Shown here in pieces: positions 1-5,214 of a stretch of DNA of 6,405 nucleotides; the first letter of the stretch is position 1; every line of letters starts with the position of its first letter. Source of the DNA: Candidatus Nanopelagicales bacterium (GTDB taxonomy: Bacteria; Actinomycetota; Actinomycetes; S36-B12; UBA5976); NCBI GenBank assembly GCA_023257525.1, contig JALRCB010000056.1, positions 1 through 6,405 of the forward strand. The letters run 5' to 3'. Under the pieces are notes generated by a model, which was not told the origin of the DNA, made no database searches, and was given only the letters and a program-made list of their open reading frames with translations. The position numbers and the translations under genes were made by a program.

Positions 1-458
1 CGCTCTAATGAAAATTCATCTCCAGTTGCAATGTTTAAAGCAGGGACATCGCCCAAGCCGGCGACGATTGGCTGGATGAATGCTCTGGCACTCGTGACAA
101 GGACTTTTATGGGTGCAATTTCATTTGGGTGCGCCAGCCTGCGTAAGACGGCCATTCTTCGGCCGACAGTGTCACTGCTTGGACTGAGGCGTTCGTGCGG
201 CAACGTTTCCCAGGCTGGGAAAACAGCCACATTTTCTTCCGGAACGAAATCAGTTAGCGCGTTTGCTAAATCCTGCGCAGCGCGTTCCGTTGGCGCGACT
301 AACACAACTGGTCTGGTTTCGGCGATAGTTGCAGAAATATATGGAATTGCGCTCTTAGTTATAGCCAAGCGAACATTAATTCCTGAATCAAGATCAACTA
401 TCGCGTCTTGGATGGACTTGTCTTTGGCGATTGCATCGCAAACTAACTTGAGGGTCAT
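1..458 (-). CDS. mfd: Transcription-repair coupling factor Mfd, N-terminal part (runs off left edge)
   Basis: Only the first 152 residues of a protein that is usually about 1,150-1,200 residues are present; the reading frame is open to the window edge. Mfd is a cytoplasmic ATP-driven translocase that removes RNA polymerase stalled at DNA damage and recruits UvrA. The recognisable part is the N-terminal UvrB-like module: residues 50-57 (PVVLVAPT) and the hallmark FPAWETLPHERLSP at residues 80-93, followed by SSDTVGRRMAVLRRL, as in actinobacterial Mfd proteins. The RecG-like, helicase and UvrA-binding regions lie outside the window. The ATG shares its A with the TAA stop of the upstream cysQ-like gene (TAATG), and no purine-rich ribosome binding site precedes it, so translation probably depends on coupling to that gene. 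The identification is firm; the intactness of the rest cannot be judged. Confidence 0.95.
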   Translation of the reverse strand, partial: MTLKLVCDAIAKDKSIQDAIVDLDSGINVRLAITKSAIPYISATIAETRPVVLVAPTERAAQDLANALTDFVPEENVAVFPAWETLPHERLSPSSDTVGRRMAVLRRLAHPNEIAPIKVLVTSARAFIQPIVAGLGDVPALNIATGDEFSLE

Positions 459-1261
459 TAGTTTTTCAGCGCCGAAACAATCGTGGAAGTTAGTTCAGGT
501 CGGCAAATCAAAATCTCATCAACCTTTAGATTCACCTTGTTAAGTTCGATCTGCCGGCCGCTGCAGTCAGTTACTGAAAGCCCGTTGTGAGCCGCGATAC
601 CAAGCGGTGCGGCCAAGTCCCATTCATAAAAACCACCCGAGTTGAAGTAGGCATCTGCGTGGCTAGCCAAAATGGCGCCAACTTTTGCCCCGACAGAACC
701 CATGGGAATTATTTCTACTGACCCTCGGTCTGGGAATGTTTCTTCAAGTTTTTTGATGACGGCATCAATTTCGCGAGGAGGCCGGCTTCGGGATACCAAA
801 ATTCGAATCGGTGCACTAGTTGGGTGGTAGCGCTGAATTGGTTCATCCATTGACCAAAGTTCATTTCGCGCAGGAACTGCCACACTTGCAACTGTTATGT
901 GACTTGGAGATTCTGAGTTAGCTTCCCAAAGTGCGATATGCACTGCGAAATCATTGCCCCCGCTTGAATACTGTGCAGTTCCATCAAGTGGATCGATTAT
1001 CCAAACTCGTCGCGATTGAAGCCGAGCTACTTCTAAGTCGCCCTCTTCGCTTAGCACAACATCTTCAGGTCTATGTGCTGCAAACTGTTCCGCTAAGTAA
1101 TCGTGCGCAACTCGGTCACCTTCGCTCCCAAGAACTTCTTGCGCTAAAACGGAATGCGTTTCATCTTCACTACTCTGTAAACCCAAAGCATGGTTTCTCA
1201 AACCAACTAGTAGTGCGCCAGTTTCCCGCGCAAGTTTTCGCGCTAACTCGTGATCATTCAT
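458..1261 (-). CDS. cysQ: 3'(2'),5'-bisphosphate nucleotidase, CysQ type (inositol monophosphatase superfamily)
   Basis: The 267-residue protein belongs to the Mg2+-dependent, Li+-sensitive phosphatase superfamily. Metal-binding motifs are visible: SEEGD at residues 71-75, WIIDPLDGT at 87-95 (Asp90, Asp93) and EWDLAAP at 213-219 (Asp215). The pattern GDR-VAHDYL, RPEDVVLSEE, RVWIIDPLDGT, AVHIALW closely resembles the M. tuberculosis CysQ Rv2131c, which hydrolyses pAp left over from sulfate activation and also has some inositol- and fructose-bisphosphatase activity. The position after DPLDGT, often Arg-Glu-Phe in CysQ, is Ala-Gln-Tyr here, so the exact substrate is uncertain. No signal peptide is visible, so the protein is cytoplasmic. 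The ATG overlaps the pth stop (ATGA) and has no clear ribosome binding site; the stop overlaps the mfd start. The gene is therefore the middle member of a coupled pth-cysQ-mfd unit. No sulfate-assimilation gene is visible nearby. Confidence 0.85.
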   Translation of the reverse strand: MNDHELARKLARETGALLVGLRNHALGLQSSEDETHSVLAQEVLGSEGDRVAHDYLAEQFAAHRPEDVVLSEEGDLEVARLQSRRVWIIDPLDGTAQYSSGGNDFAVHIALWEANSESPSHITVASVAVPARNELWSMDEPIQRYHPTSAPIRILVSRSRPPREIDAVIKKLEETFPDRGSVEIIPMGSVGAKVGAILASHADAYFNSGGFYEWDLAAPLGIAAHNGLSVTDCSGRQIELNKVNLKVDEILICRPELTSTIVSALKN

Positions 1262-1836
1262 GAGTTGTAAAGATTCTGAGTATCAACTAATCCTTTTGTG
1301 ATTAAAGAAGAAACGGCTTCACAACCGTGAGATTTAAGAATTGCCACGTCGGCCGCTTCCGCGCCTGAAAAGTTGCGTAAGACAAAATCCGCAGGATCTT
1401 GCTGTCCTGGTGGGCGCCCGATGCCGAGTCGAATTCGAAACCAGTCACCGCTACCCAACGCAGACCTAATTGACTTCAAACCATTGTGCCCGTTGTCTCC
1501 ACCGCCAAGCTTTACCCGGATTGCGGCAAGTGGGATGTCCAGCTCATCATGCAAGACGATGATTTGCTCTGACGGAACTTTATAAAACTTTGCAAGCGCT
1601 TTTACTGGACCGCCAGATTCGTTCATATATGAAAGCGGCTTAACTAAAACAACTTGAGTGCCACCGACACGAGTTTCACAGACATCAGCAAGCGCGCGCT
1701 TGTGCCTGGTTAATTTCTCAGAATTTTGGGCAACCATTTCATCGATGACCATTGCACCAATGTTGTGACGCGTAGATGCGTAAGTGGGACCCGGGTTACC
1801 GAGTCCCACTACAAGCCACGCACCGTTTTCTGACAC
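1258..1836 (-). CDS. pth: Peptidyl-tRNA hydrolase
   Basis: The 192-residue protein is bacterial Pth, which cleaves the ester bond of peptidyl-tRNAs that drop off the ribosome and so recycles tRNA. All hallmarks are present: GLGNPG at residues 11-16 (Asn14), TRHNIG at 22-27 with catalytic His24, KPLSYMNESG at 66-75 (Asn72), HDELD at 96-100 (Asp97), GGGDNGHNGL at 111-120 (Asn118) and the downstream RIRLGIGRP. I start it at the GTG at 1836 because this gives the normal family length and places GLGNPG near the N-terminus, four bases after the rplY stop. The frame stays open further upstream, but that extension lies inside rplY and reads as glutamine- and leucine-rich low-complexity sequence. A weak AGAG lies seven bases before the GTG. 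The gene is probably cotranscribed with rplY, and its stop overlaps the cysQ-like start. Confidence 0.96.
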   Translation of the reverse strand: MSENGAWLVVGLGNPGPTYASTRHNIGAMVIDEMVAQNSEKLTRHKRALADVCETRVGGTQVVLVKPLSYMNESGGPVKALAKFYKVPSEQIIVLHDELDIPLAAIRVKLGGGDNGHNGLKSIRSALGSGDWFRIRLGIGRPPGQQDPADFVLRNFSGAEAADVAILKSHGCEAVSSLITKGLVDTQNLYNS

Positions 1837-1840
1837 GGTA

Positions 1841-2341
1841 TTACTCTGCAGATTCCTCTGCAGGTGCATCGCTGCTGGCTTCAGAAGTTTCGCCATTGCC
1901 AGCTTCAGCGTCACCTTCGGCTGCAGGTGCATCACTTGCTGCACTGGCCTCAGCGCGAGCTGCAGCCTTTGATTCTGCCAATGCGATTGCTGCTGCTGCA
2001 TCTGCTTCTTGACGTGCATGTGATTCGGCGGCTTCACGTGCAAGCGTTGCAGCTTCTGCTGCTGTTACGTAAACCAAGTCAACATGCTCGATACCGCGAG
2101 TTACTGGATCAATCTGAAGGTCGCGTGGTGCAACGGTTTCAGTTTTTCCATTAAGAACGATTTCCAGAGAAGTTACTTTCTTGCGAAGAGTAAGTCTCAA
2201 GGTATGTGCATCCAGGGCGATGTGGATTGGAGCAATTCCGTGCCCATAAACCACTGCTGGAACTTTGCCGTCACGGCGAAGACGACGTGATGCGCCCTTG
2301 CCAAAATCTGAACGGGCTTCTGCGACTAATGCGTCACTCAT
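1841..2341 (-). CDS. rplY: Ribosomal protein bL25 with alanine-rich C-terminal tail
   Basis: The 166-residue protein has the 5S-rRNA-binding L25 core at about residues 5-92. This includes GKGASRRLRRDGKVPAVVYGHG at 14-35 in segments and the closing PRDLQIDPVTRGIEHVDLVYV region at 72-92. It is a component of the 50S central protuberance. The usual actinobacterial long form (CTC/TL5 type, roughly 190-220 residues) has a second beta-rich domain here and then an acidic tail. In this protein residues 93-166 are instead a continuous tail of Ala, Glu, Ser and Asp, with about 30 of 74 residues alanine. Its first half looks helical and its last part is acidic. I see no frameshift. The ATG has a strong GAGGAG ribosome binding site six bases upstream. 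The gene leads the rplY-pth-cysQ-mfd run and has its own 171-bp leader. The L25 call is firm; the role of the tail is unknown. Confidence 0.93.
   Translation of the reverse strand: MSDALVAEARSDFGKGASRRLRRDGKVPAVVYGHGIAPIHIALDAHTLRLTLRKKVTSLEIVLNGKTETVAPRDLQIDPVTRGIEHVDLVYVTAAEAATLAREAAESHARQEADAAAAIALAESKAAARAEASAASDAPAAEGDAEAGNGETSEASSDAPAEESAE
1858..1933. repeat. 13-bp direct repeat inside the rplY tail
   Basis: CTGCAGGTGCATC occurs at 1858-1870 and again at 1921-1933, exactly 63 bp (21 codons) apart. On the coding strand both copies encode the SDAPA motif of the alanine/acidic tail of L25. The in-frame spacing suggests that the tail grew by duplication of a short coding unit. Biased alanine codon use could also produce part of the match. 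Confidence 0.6.
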
Positions 2342-2347
2342 TTATTT

Positions 2348-2353
2348 CTCCTC
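2348..2353 (-). promoter_or_regulatory. Strong ribosome binding site of rplY
   Basis: On the minus strand GAGGAG is followed by AAATAA and then the rplY ATG, a near-ideal Shine-Dalgarno site with a six-base spacer. It contrasts with the weak or absent sites before pth, cysQ and mfd and indicates that rplY is the main entry point for ribosomes on this transcript. Confidence 0.8.
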
Positions 2354-2370
2354 GTACTAGGTCATTTATG

Positions 2371-2431
2371 GATAGCTCCACAACGGACCTTCGTCGATTA
2401 CGGCTTTTTAGGGCCCTCGCCGAGGAGCATC
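2371..2431 (-). promoter_or_regulatory. Predicted three-way-junction RNA leader of rplY
   Basis: Read on the minus strand, GATGCTCC (2431-2424) can pair with GGAGC-T-ATC (2379-2371) with one bulged base. This closes two inner hairpins: CGGC/GCCG at 2422-2401 with a 14-base loop, and CGACG/CGTTG at 2396-2381 with a six-base loop. Junction linkers are one, four and one bases. The two loops contain GGCC and GGTC, which could pair with each other. The ribosome binding site lies 17 bases downstream. An autoregulatory leader bound by L25 is a plausible reading, since several ribosomal proteins work this way, but I see no obvious copy of the 5S rRNA loop E motif. The stems are short, so the fold is only a candidate. 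Confidence 0.35.
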
Positions 2432-2434
2432 TCT

Positions 2435-2464
2435 AGGTTAGCCCAAGGCAGCACTCAAGGCCAA
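2435..2464 (-). promoter_or_regulatory. Possible promoter of the rplY-pth-cysQ-mfd run
   Basis: On the minus strand TTGGCC (2464-2459) is separated by 18 bases from TAACCT (2440-2435), which fits the actinobacterial TAnnnT -10 pattern. Initiation would fall near 2428, just at the start of the predicted structured leader. The -35 match is partial. Readthrough from prs is also possible, because I see no convincing terminator between prs and rplY. Confidence 0.35.
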
Positions 2465-2512
2465 AACGAGTGAGATTACTTAACTGAAACGACCTTGATT
2501 TAACGGGAGTTC

Positions 2513-3493
2513 TTAGACTCCGACGTGGTCGAACAAGCTGGCAACTGAACCTTCATCAAATACTTCCTTGATGGCTCGAGCCAGCAATGGCGCAATCGGA
2601 AGAATCGTTAGGTTTGCGAATTGATTTTCCGGTGGAATCGGAAGCGTGTCAGTCACGATCACTTCGCGAATACCTGAATCCTGCAAACGCTGGGCTGCAG
2701 GGGACGAGAAAATTCCGTGAGTCGCAGTAACGATTACATCGGATGCACCGTTTTCAAACAAAGCTTCTGAAGCCTTAACAATGGTGCCGCCGGTATCGAT
2801 CATGTCGTCAACTACAACACAGATGCGACCCTTAACGTCACCAACTACTTCAAGGACCTTGGCTTCGTTTGGTACATCTGGATCGCGACGTTTGTGCATG
2901 ATCGCAAGGGGTGCGCTCAAAATGTCAGTCCATCGTTCCGCCACACGCACACGACCAGCATCTGGAGATACCACGGTGATCTTGTCGCGATCAACAGTGC
3001 GACCTACGTGTGCAGCAAGAATTGGAAGTGCAAACAAGTGATCAACTGGTCCGTCAAAGAAACCTTGAATTTGTGCGGTGTGAAGGTCCACACTCATCAA
3101 GCGGTCTGCGCCGGCAGTTGCAAAAAGGTCAGCCATCAAACGAGCTGAGATCGGTTCGCGACCTGCATGCTTTTTATCTTGGCGCGCGTAACCATAGAAC
3201 GGAGCTACAACTGTGATTCGCTTTGCCGAAGCCCGCTTTAACGCATCGACCATAAGCAAGTGCTCCATGATCCATTCATTAACTGGTGCTGTGTGAGTTT
3301 GAAGTACAAAGACGTCGCAACCACGAATGGATTCTTCGAAGCGAACAAAGATTTCGCCATTTGCAAAGTTATAGGCACGAGTTGGAACTAGCTCAGTGCC
3401 AAGGTTGTCCGCAACTGCTTGCGCAAGTTCAGGATGTGACCGGCCTGCGATAAGAACCATCCGCTTTGCATTGTTTTGCGTGATGCCAGTCAT
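2513..3493 (-). CDS. prs: Ribose-phosphate pyrophosphokinase (PRPP synthetase, class I)
   Basis: The 326-residue protein transfers pyrophosphate from ATP to ribose 5-phosphate, making PRPP for purine, pyrimidine, NAD, histidine and tryptophan synthesis. Length and motifs are those of class I enzymes: FANGEIFV at residues 43-50, the ATP-binding flexible loop RQDKKHAGREPISA at 104-117, VDLHTAQIQGFF at 135-146 with metal ligand His138, SPDAGRVRVAERW at 176-188, and the PRPP-binding VVVDDMIDTGGT at 226-237. It is cytoplasmic and normally hexameric. The ATG lies 10 bp after the glmU stop, and AGGA sits seven bases before it, directly after that stop, so glmU and prs are almost certainly one transcript. 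The glmU-prs pair is conserved in many bacteria. A 171-bp gap follows before rplY. No key residue appears to be missing. Confidence 0.97.
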   Translation of the reverse strand: MTGITQNNAKRMVLIAGRSHPELAQAVADNLGTELVPTRAYNFANGEIFVRFEESIRGCDVFVLQTHTAPVNEWIMEHLLMVDALKRASAKRITVVAPFYGYARQDKKHAGREPISARLMADLFATAGADRLMSVDLHTAQIQGFFDGPVDHLFALPILAAHVGRTVDRDKITVVSPDAGRVRVAERWTDILSAPLAIMHKRRDPDVPNEAKVLEVVGDVKGRICVVVDDMIDTGGTIVKASEALFENGASDVIVTATHGIFSSPAAQRLQDSGIREVIVTDTLPIPPENQFANLTILPIAPLLARAIKEVFDEGSVASLFDHVGV

Positions 3494-3503
3494 CTAGTTT
3501 CCT

Positions 3504-4949
3504 TTACTTGGAGTTCTTATGGGATGAGTCTGCCAGTGCGGCCTTAGCCGAGTCGCTACCGGGTCTACGTCGAAGCACCCAATCGACAATGTTGCGCTGA
3601 CGCGCCCGGCCAACCGCCATGGAACCAGCGGGTACATCTTCAGTAATTACTGAACCAGCAGCCGTGTAAGCACCATCGCCAATGACTAGCGGAGCAACTA
3701 ACATGGTGTCGCTGCCAATCCGAACATGGCTACCAACTTGAGTGTGGTGCTTTTCTTGGCCGTCGTAATTTACAAATACTGTGGCAGCCCCAATGTTGGT
3801 GCCTTCGCCAATCGTGGCATCGCCTACGTAAGAAAGGTGTGGGACTTTGGCATTGACTCCGAGGTTTGCATTCTTCATCTCAACGAAGCCACCAGCTTTA
3901 GCACCTGCGCCAAGAACTGTGCCCGGGCGAAGGTAGGTGTACGGGCCAACGTTTGCGCCTTCGCCTATAACTGCGCCATTTGAAGTTGTCCGGATCACGG
4001 TTGCGCAATGATCTGCAACTGTGTCATGCAATGAGCAATCTGGTCCAATAGTTGCACCACCGCGAATCGTGCTGGCACCCGTAATCGAAACATTGGTCAA
4101 AAGAGTCACGTCAGATTCAAGAACTACAGTGCGATCAATCCAAACGGAATTTGGATCCACCATGGTCACGCCAGCCATCATCCATTCGTTGTTTATGCGG
4201 GTTCGCAGAATCGCACCAGCATCAGCAAGCTGACGACGATCATTCACGCCCAGAATGTTTTCTTCTGAAGTTGCAACTGCAGAAACTTCATGACCTTCAC
4301 TTCGCAAGATTCCAAGCACATCGGTTAAGTACTGCTCACCTTGGGAGTTATTCGTCGTTAGCTTGGCAAGACTTTCGCGCAGTAACTTTGCATCAAATGC
4401 GTAGACGCCTGAATTAACTTCAGTAAGAAGTAATTCGGAATCAGTTGCATCTCGGTGCTCCACGATTCTTTCAAAACCGTTACTTGCGTTTCGAACTATC
4501 CGACCGTATCCAGTTGCATCCGCCAAATGCGCAGTTAAAACAGCTGCAGATTTTCCAGCAAGCGAATCAAGCGTTAGTTGCATATCCGACGTTGTCAGGA
4601 GCGGTGTGTCACCAGCTAGCACTAAGACTGGGCCAGTTAATTCCCCAAGAGCATCAAGTGCAATCTTGACTGCGTGACCCGTGCCGTTTTGCTCATCTTG
4701 TACCGCAGTTACTACTGCAGGATGTGCCTTGGCTAAATGTTCCTGAACTTGGTCTCGACCGTGGCCAACAATTACCAAAGTCTTTTTACCGTTTAAATCT
4801 GAGGCGGCGTGAAGTACGTGGTCTAACAAAGTCAGCCCTAAAACTTCATGCAGGACTTTTGGCTTTGTGGATTTCATTCGGGTGCCAGCCCCGGCAGCTA
4901 AGACAATAACTGCGGCGGGCTCAGAAGTCTGCGCGCCCGTTGATTTCAC
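3504..4949 (-). CDS. glmU: Bifunctional GlmU: N-acetylglucosamine-1-phosphate uridyltransferase / glucosamine-1-phosphate acetyltransferase
   Basis: The 481-residue protein catalyses the last two steps to UDP-GlcNAc, precursor of peptidoglycan. The N-terminal nucleotidyltransferase domain shows LAAGAGTRMKSTKPK at residues 17-31, NGTGHA at 88-93 and GDTPLL at 113-118 with metal ligand Asp114. The C-terminal half is a left-handed beta-helix of hexapeptide repeats with the acetyltransferase residues in HLSYVGD (His371) and NYDG (Asn394-Gly397), spaced 23 residues apart as in E. coli His363/Asn386. It ends in a short polar, Lys/Ser-rich tail. The start must be the GTG at 4949: an in-frame TAA lies at 4959-4961 and the next ATG is Met25 inside the nucleotide-binding loop. 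A minimal ATG-TGA lies one frame over on top of the GTG. tRNA-Gln lies 26 bases upstream and prs follows 10 bp downstream. Confidence 0.97.
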   Translation of the reverse strand: MKSTGAQTSEPAAVIVLAAGAGTRMKSTKPKVLHEVLGLTLLDHVLHAASDLNGKKTLVIVGHGRDQVQEHLAKAHPAVVTAVQDEQNGTGHAVKIALDALGELTGPVLVLAGDTPLLTTSDMQLTLDSLAGKSAAVLTAHLADATGYGRIVRNASNGFERIVEHRDATDSELLLTEVNSGVYAFDAKLLRESLAKLTTNNSQGEQYLTDVLGILRSEGHEVSAVATSEENILGVNDRRQLADAGAILRTRINNEWMMAGVTMVDPNSVWIDRTVVLESDVTLLTNVSITGASTIRGGATIGPDCSLHDTVADHCATVIRTTSNGAVIGEGANVGPYTYLRPGTVLGAGAKAGGFVEMKNANLGVNAKVPHLSYVGDATIGEGTNIGAATVFVNYDGQEKHHTQVGSHVRIGSDTMLVAPLVIGDGAYTAAGSVITEDVPAGSMAVGRARQRNIVDWVLRRRPGSDSAKAALADSSHKNSK

Positions 4950-4955
4950 ATACCT

Positions 4956-4961
4956 AGTTTA
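4956..4961 (-). promoter_or_regulatory. Candidate -10 element for leaderless glmU transcription
   Basis: On the minus strand TAAACT fits TAnnnT and is followed by exactly six bases (AGGTAT) before the GTG start codon, which is the geometry of a leaderless actinobacterial mRNA. No -35 hexamer is recognisable, since that region falls inside the tRNA 3' end. The alternative is processing from a tRNA-Gln-glmU transcript, with AGG five bases before GTG acting as a weak ribosome binding site. Confidence 0.3.
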
Positions 4962-4975
4962 CTGTTTCAAACTTG

Positions 4976-5046
4976 CTCCCGGACGTGGATTCGAACCACG
5001 ATAAGCACCTCCAAAGAGTGCTGTCCTGCCATTAGACGATCCGGGA
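4976..5046 (-). tRNA. tRNA-Gln, anticodon UUG
   Basis: A complete 71-nt cloverleaf reads on the minus strand. The acceptor stem is TCCCGGA/TCCGGGA with discriminator G. The D arm is GTC/GAC with a nine-base loop containing GG. The anticodon stem is GCACT/GGTGC (one G-T pair) around loop CTTTGGA, giving anticodon TTG at positions 34-36. The variable loop is TTAT and the T arm is CGTGG-TTCGAAT-CCACG. The 3' CCA is not encoded; the next bases are CAA, so it must be added by nucleotidyltransferase. It reads CAA and, by wobble, CAG glutamine codons. A promoter-like pair lies upstream, and no terminator separates it from glmU 26 bases downstream, so the two may share a transcript. Confidence 0.96.
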
Positions 5047-5062
5047 ATGCGGACCGCGGTAT

Positions 5063-5097
5063 CCCTTGGCCTGCCTGCAAATCTTATTCGCCAAGGG
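5063..5097. repeat. Perfect 8-bp inverted repeat around the tRNA-Gln -10 region
   Basis: CCCTTGGC (5063-5070) and GCCAAGGG (5090-5097) are perfect inverted copies separated by 19 bp, and the candidate -10 of the tRNA-Gln promoter (5081-5086) lies between them. Because transcription should start between the arms, a DNA operator is more likely than an RNA hairpin. No T-run follows, so it is not a terminator. Confidence 0.45.
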
Positions 5098-5110
5098 GCA
5101 AGATTCCCAA
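5081..5110 (-). promoter_or_regulatory. Likely promoter of tRNA-Gln
   Basis: On the minus strand TTGGGA (5110-5105) and TAAGAT (5086-5081) are 18 bases apart and fit a housekeeping sigma factor promoter with a TAnnnT -10. Initiation near 5074 would give a leader of about 28 bases before the mature tRNA 5' end, to be removed by RNase P. Confidence 0.5.
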
Positions 5111-5143
5111 AACGAATAGGATTTCGCACACCTTCGTACCCAT

Positions 5144-5183
5144 TTGCACAAGCGCAAGTGACCAATTGCGTTCGCGGTATCCT
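5144..5183 (+). promoter_or_regulatory. Candidate promoter and operator of the TetR gene
   Basis: TATCCT at 5178-5183 fits a TAnnnT -10 about 30 bases before the TetR start codon; the -35 is not clear. Just upstream, CGCAA (5153-5157) and TTGCG (5166-5170) form an inverted repeat with an eight-base spacer, and a third half-site TTGC lies at 5144-5147. Sites placed across the -35/-10 region are typical of TetR autorepression. This is inferred from position and symmetry only. Confidence 0.35.
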
Positions 5184-5214
5184 AAAAGCGAGCACATCAG
5201 ACAAAGGAATTTCT

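Larger units (their letters stand above)
5055..5182. repeat. 10-bp direct repeat in the tRNA-Gln/tetR control region
   Basis: CGCGGTATCC occurs at 5055-5064, within the likely leader just upstream of tRNA-Gln, and at 5173-5182, overlapping the candidate -10 (TATCCT) of the TetR gene. An exact 10-bp repeat within 170 bp is unlikely by chance alone. The copies bracket the divergent control region and could be binding sites for one regulator. No function is proven. Confidence 0.5.

Noticed and set aside
31..543. Plus-strand 170-codon open frame
   Set aside because: It lies antisense to mfd and the end of cysQ, whose proteins are clearly recognisable, and its translation resembles no family I know.
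1373..1585. Small plus-strand open frames opposite pth, rplY, prs and glmU
   Set aside because: All lie antisense to well-identified genes, with no ribosome binding site support or recognisable domains.
1983..2012. CTG-type trinucleotide run as a microsatellite
   Set aside because: It is explained by consecutive alanine codons in the L25 tail and is too short and imperfect for a separate repeat feature.
1837..2043. N-terminal extension of pth into rplY
   Set aside because: It is an out-of-frame reading of the repetitive rplY tail, rich in Gln, Leu and His. The GTG at 1836 gives a normal-length Pth.
2451..2475. CACTC/GAGTG inverted repeat after prs as a terminator
   Set aside because: The stem is only 5 bp with an 11-base loop and no T-run on the minus strand, and it overlaps the candidate rplY promoter.
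5047..5214. Upstream coding extension of the TetR gene
   Set aside because: The open frame lacks a ribosome binding site at its start and covers the divergent promoter region; the SD-led GTG at 5215 fits better.
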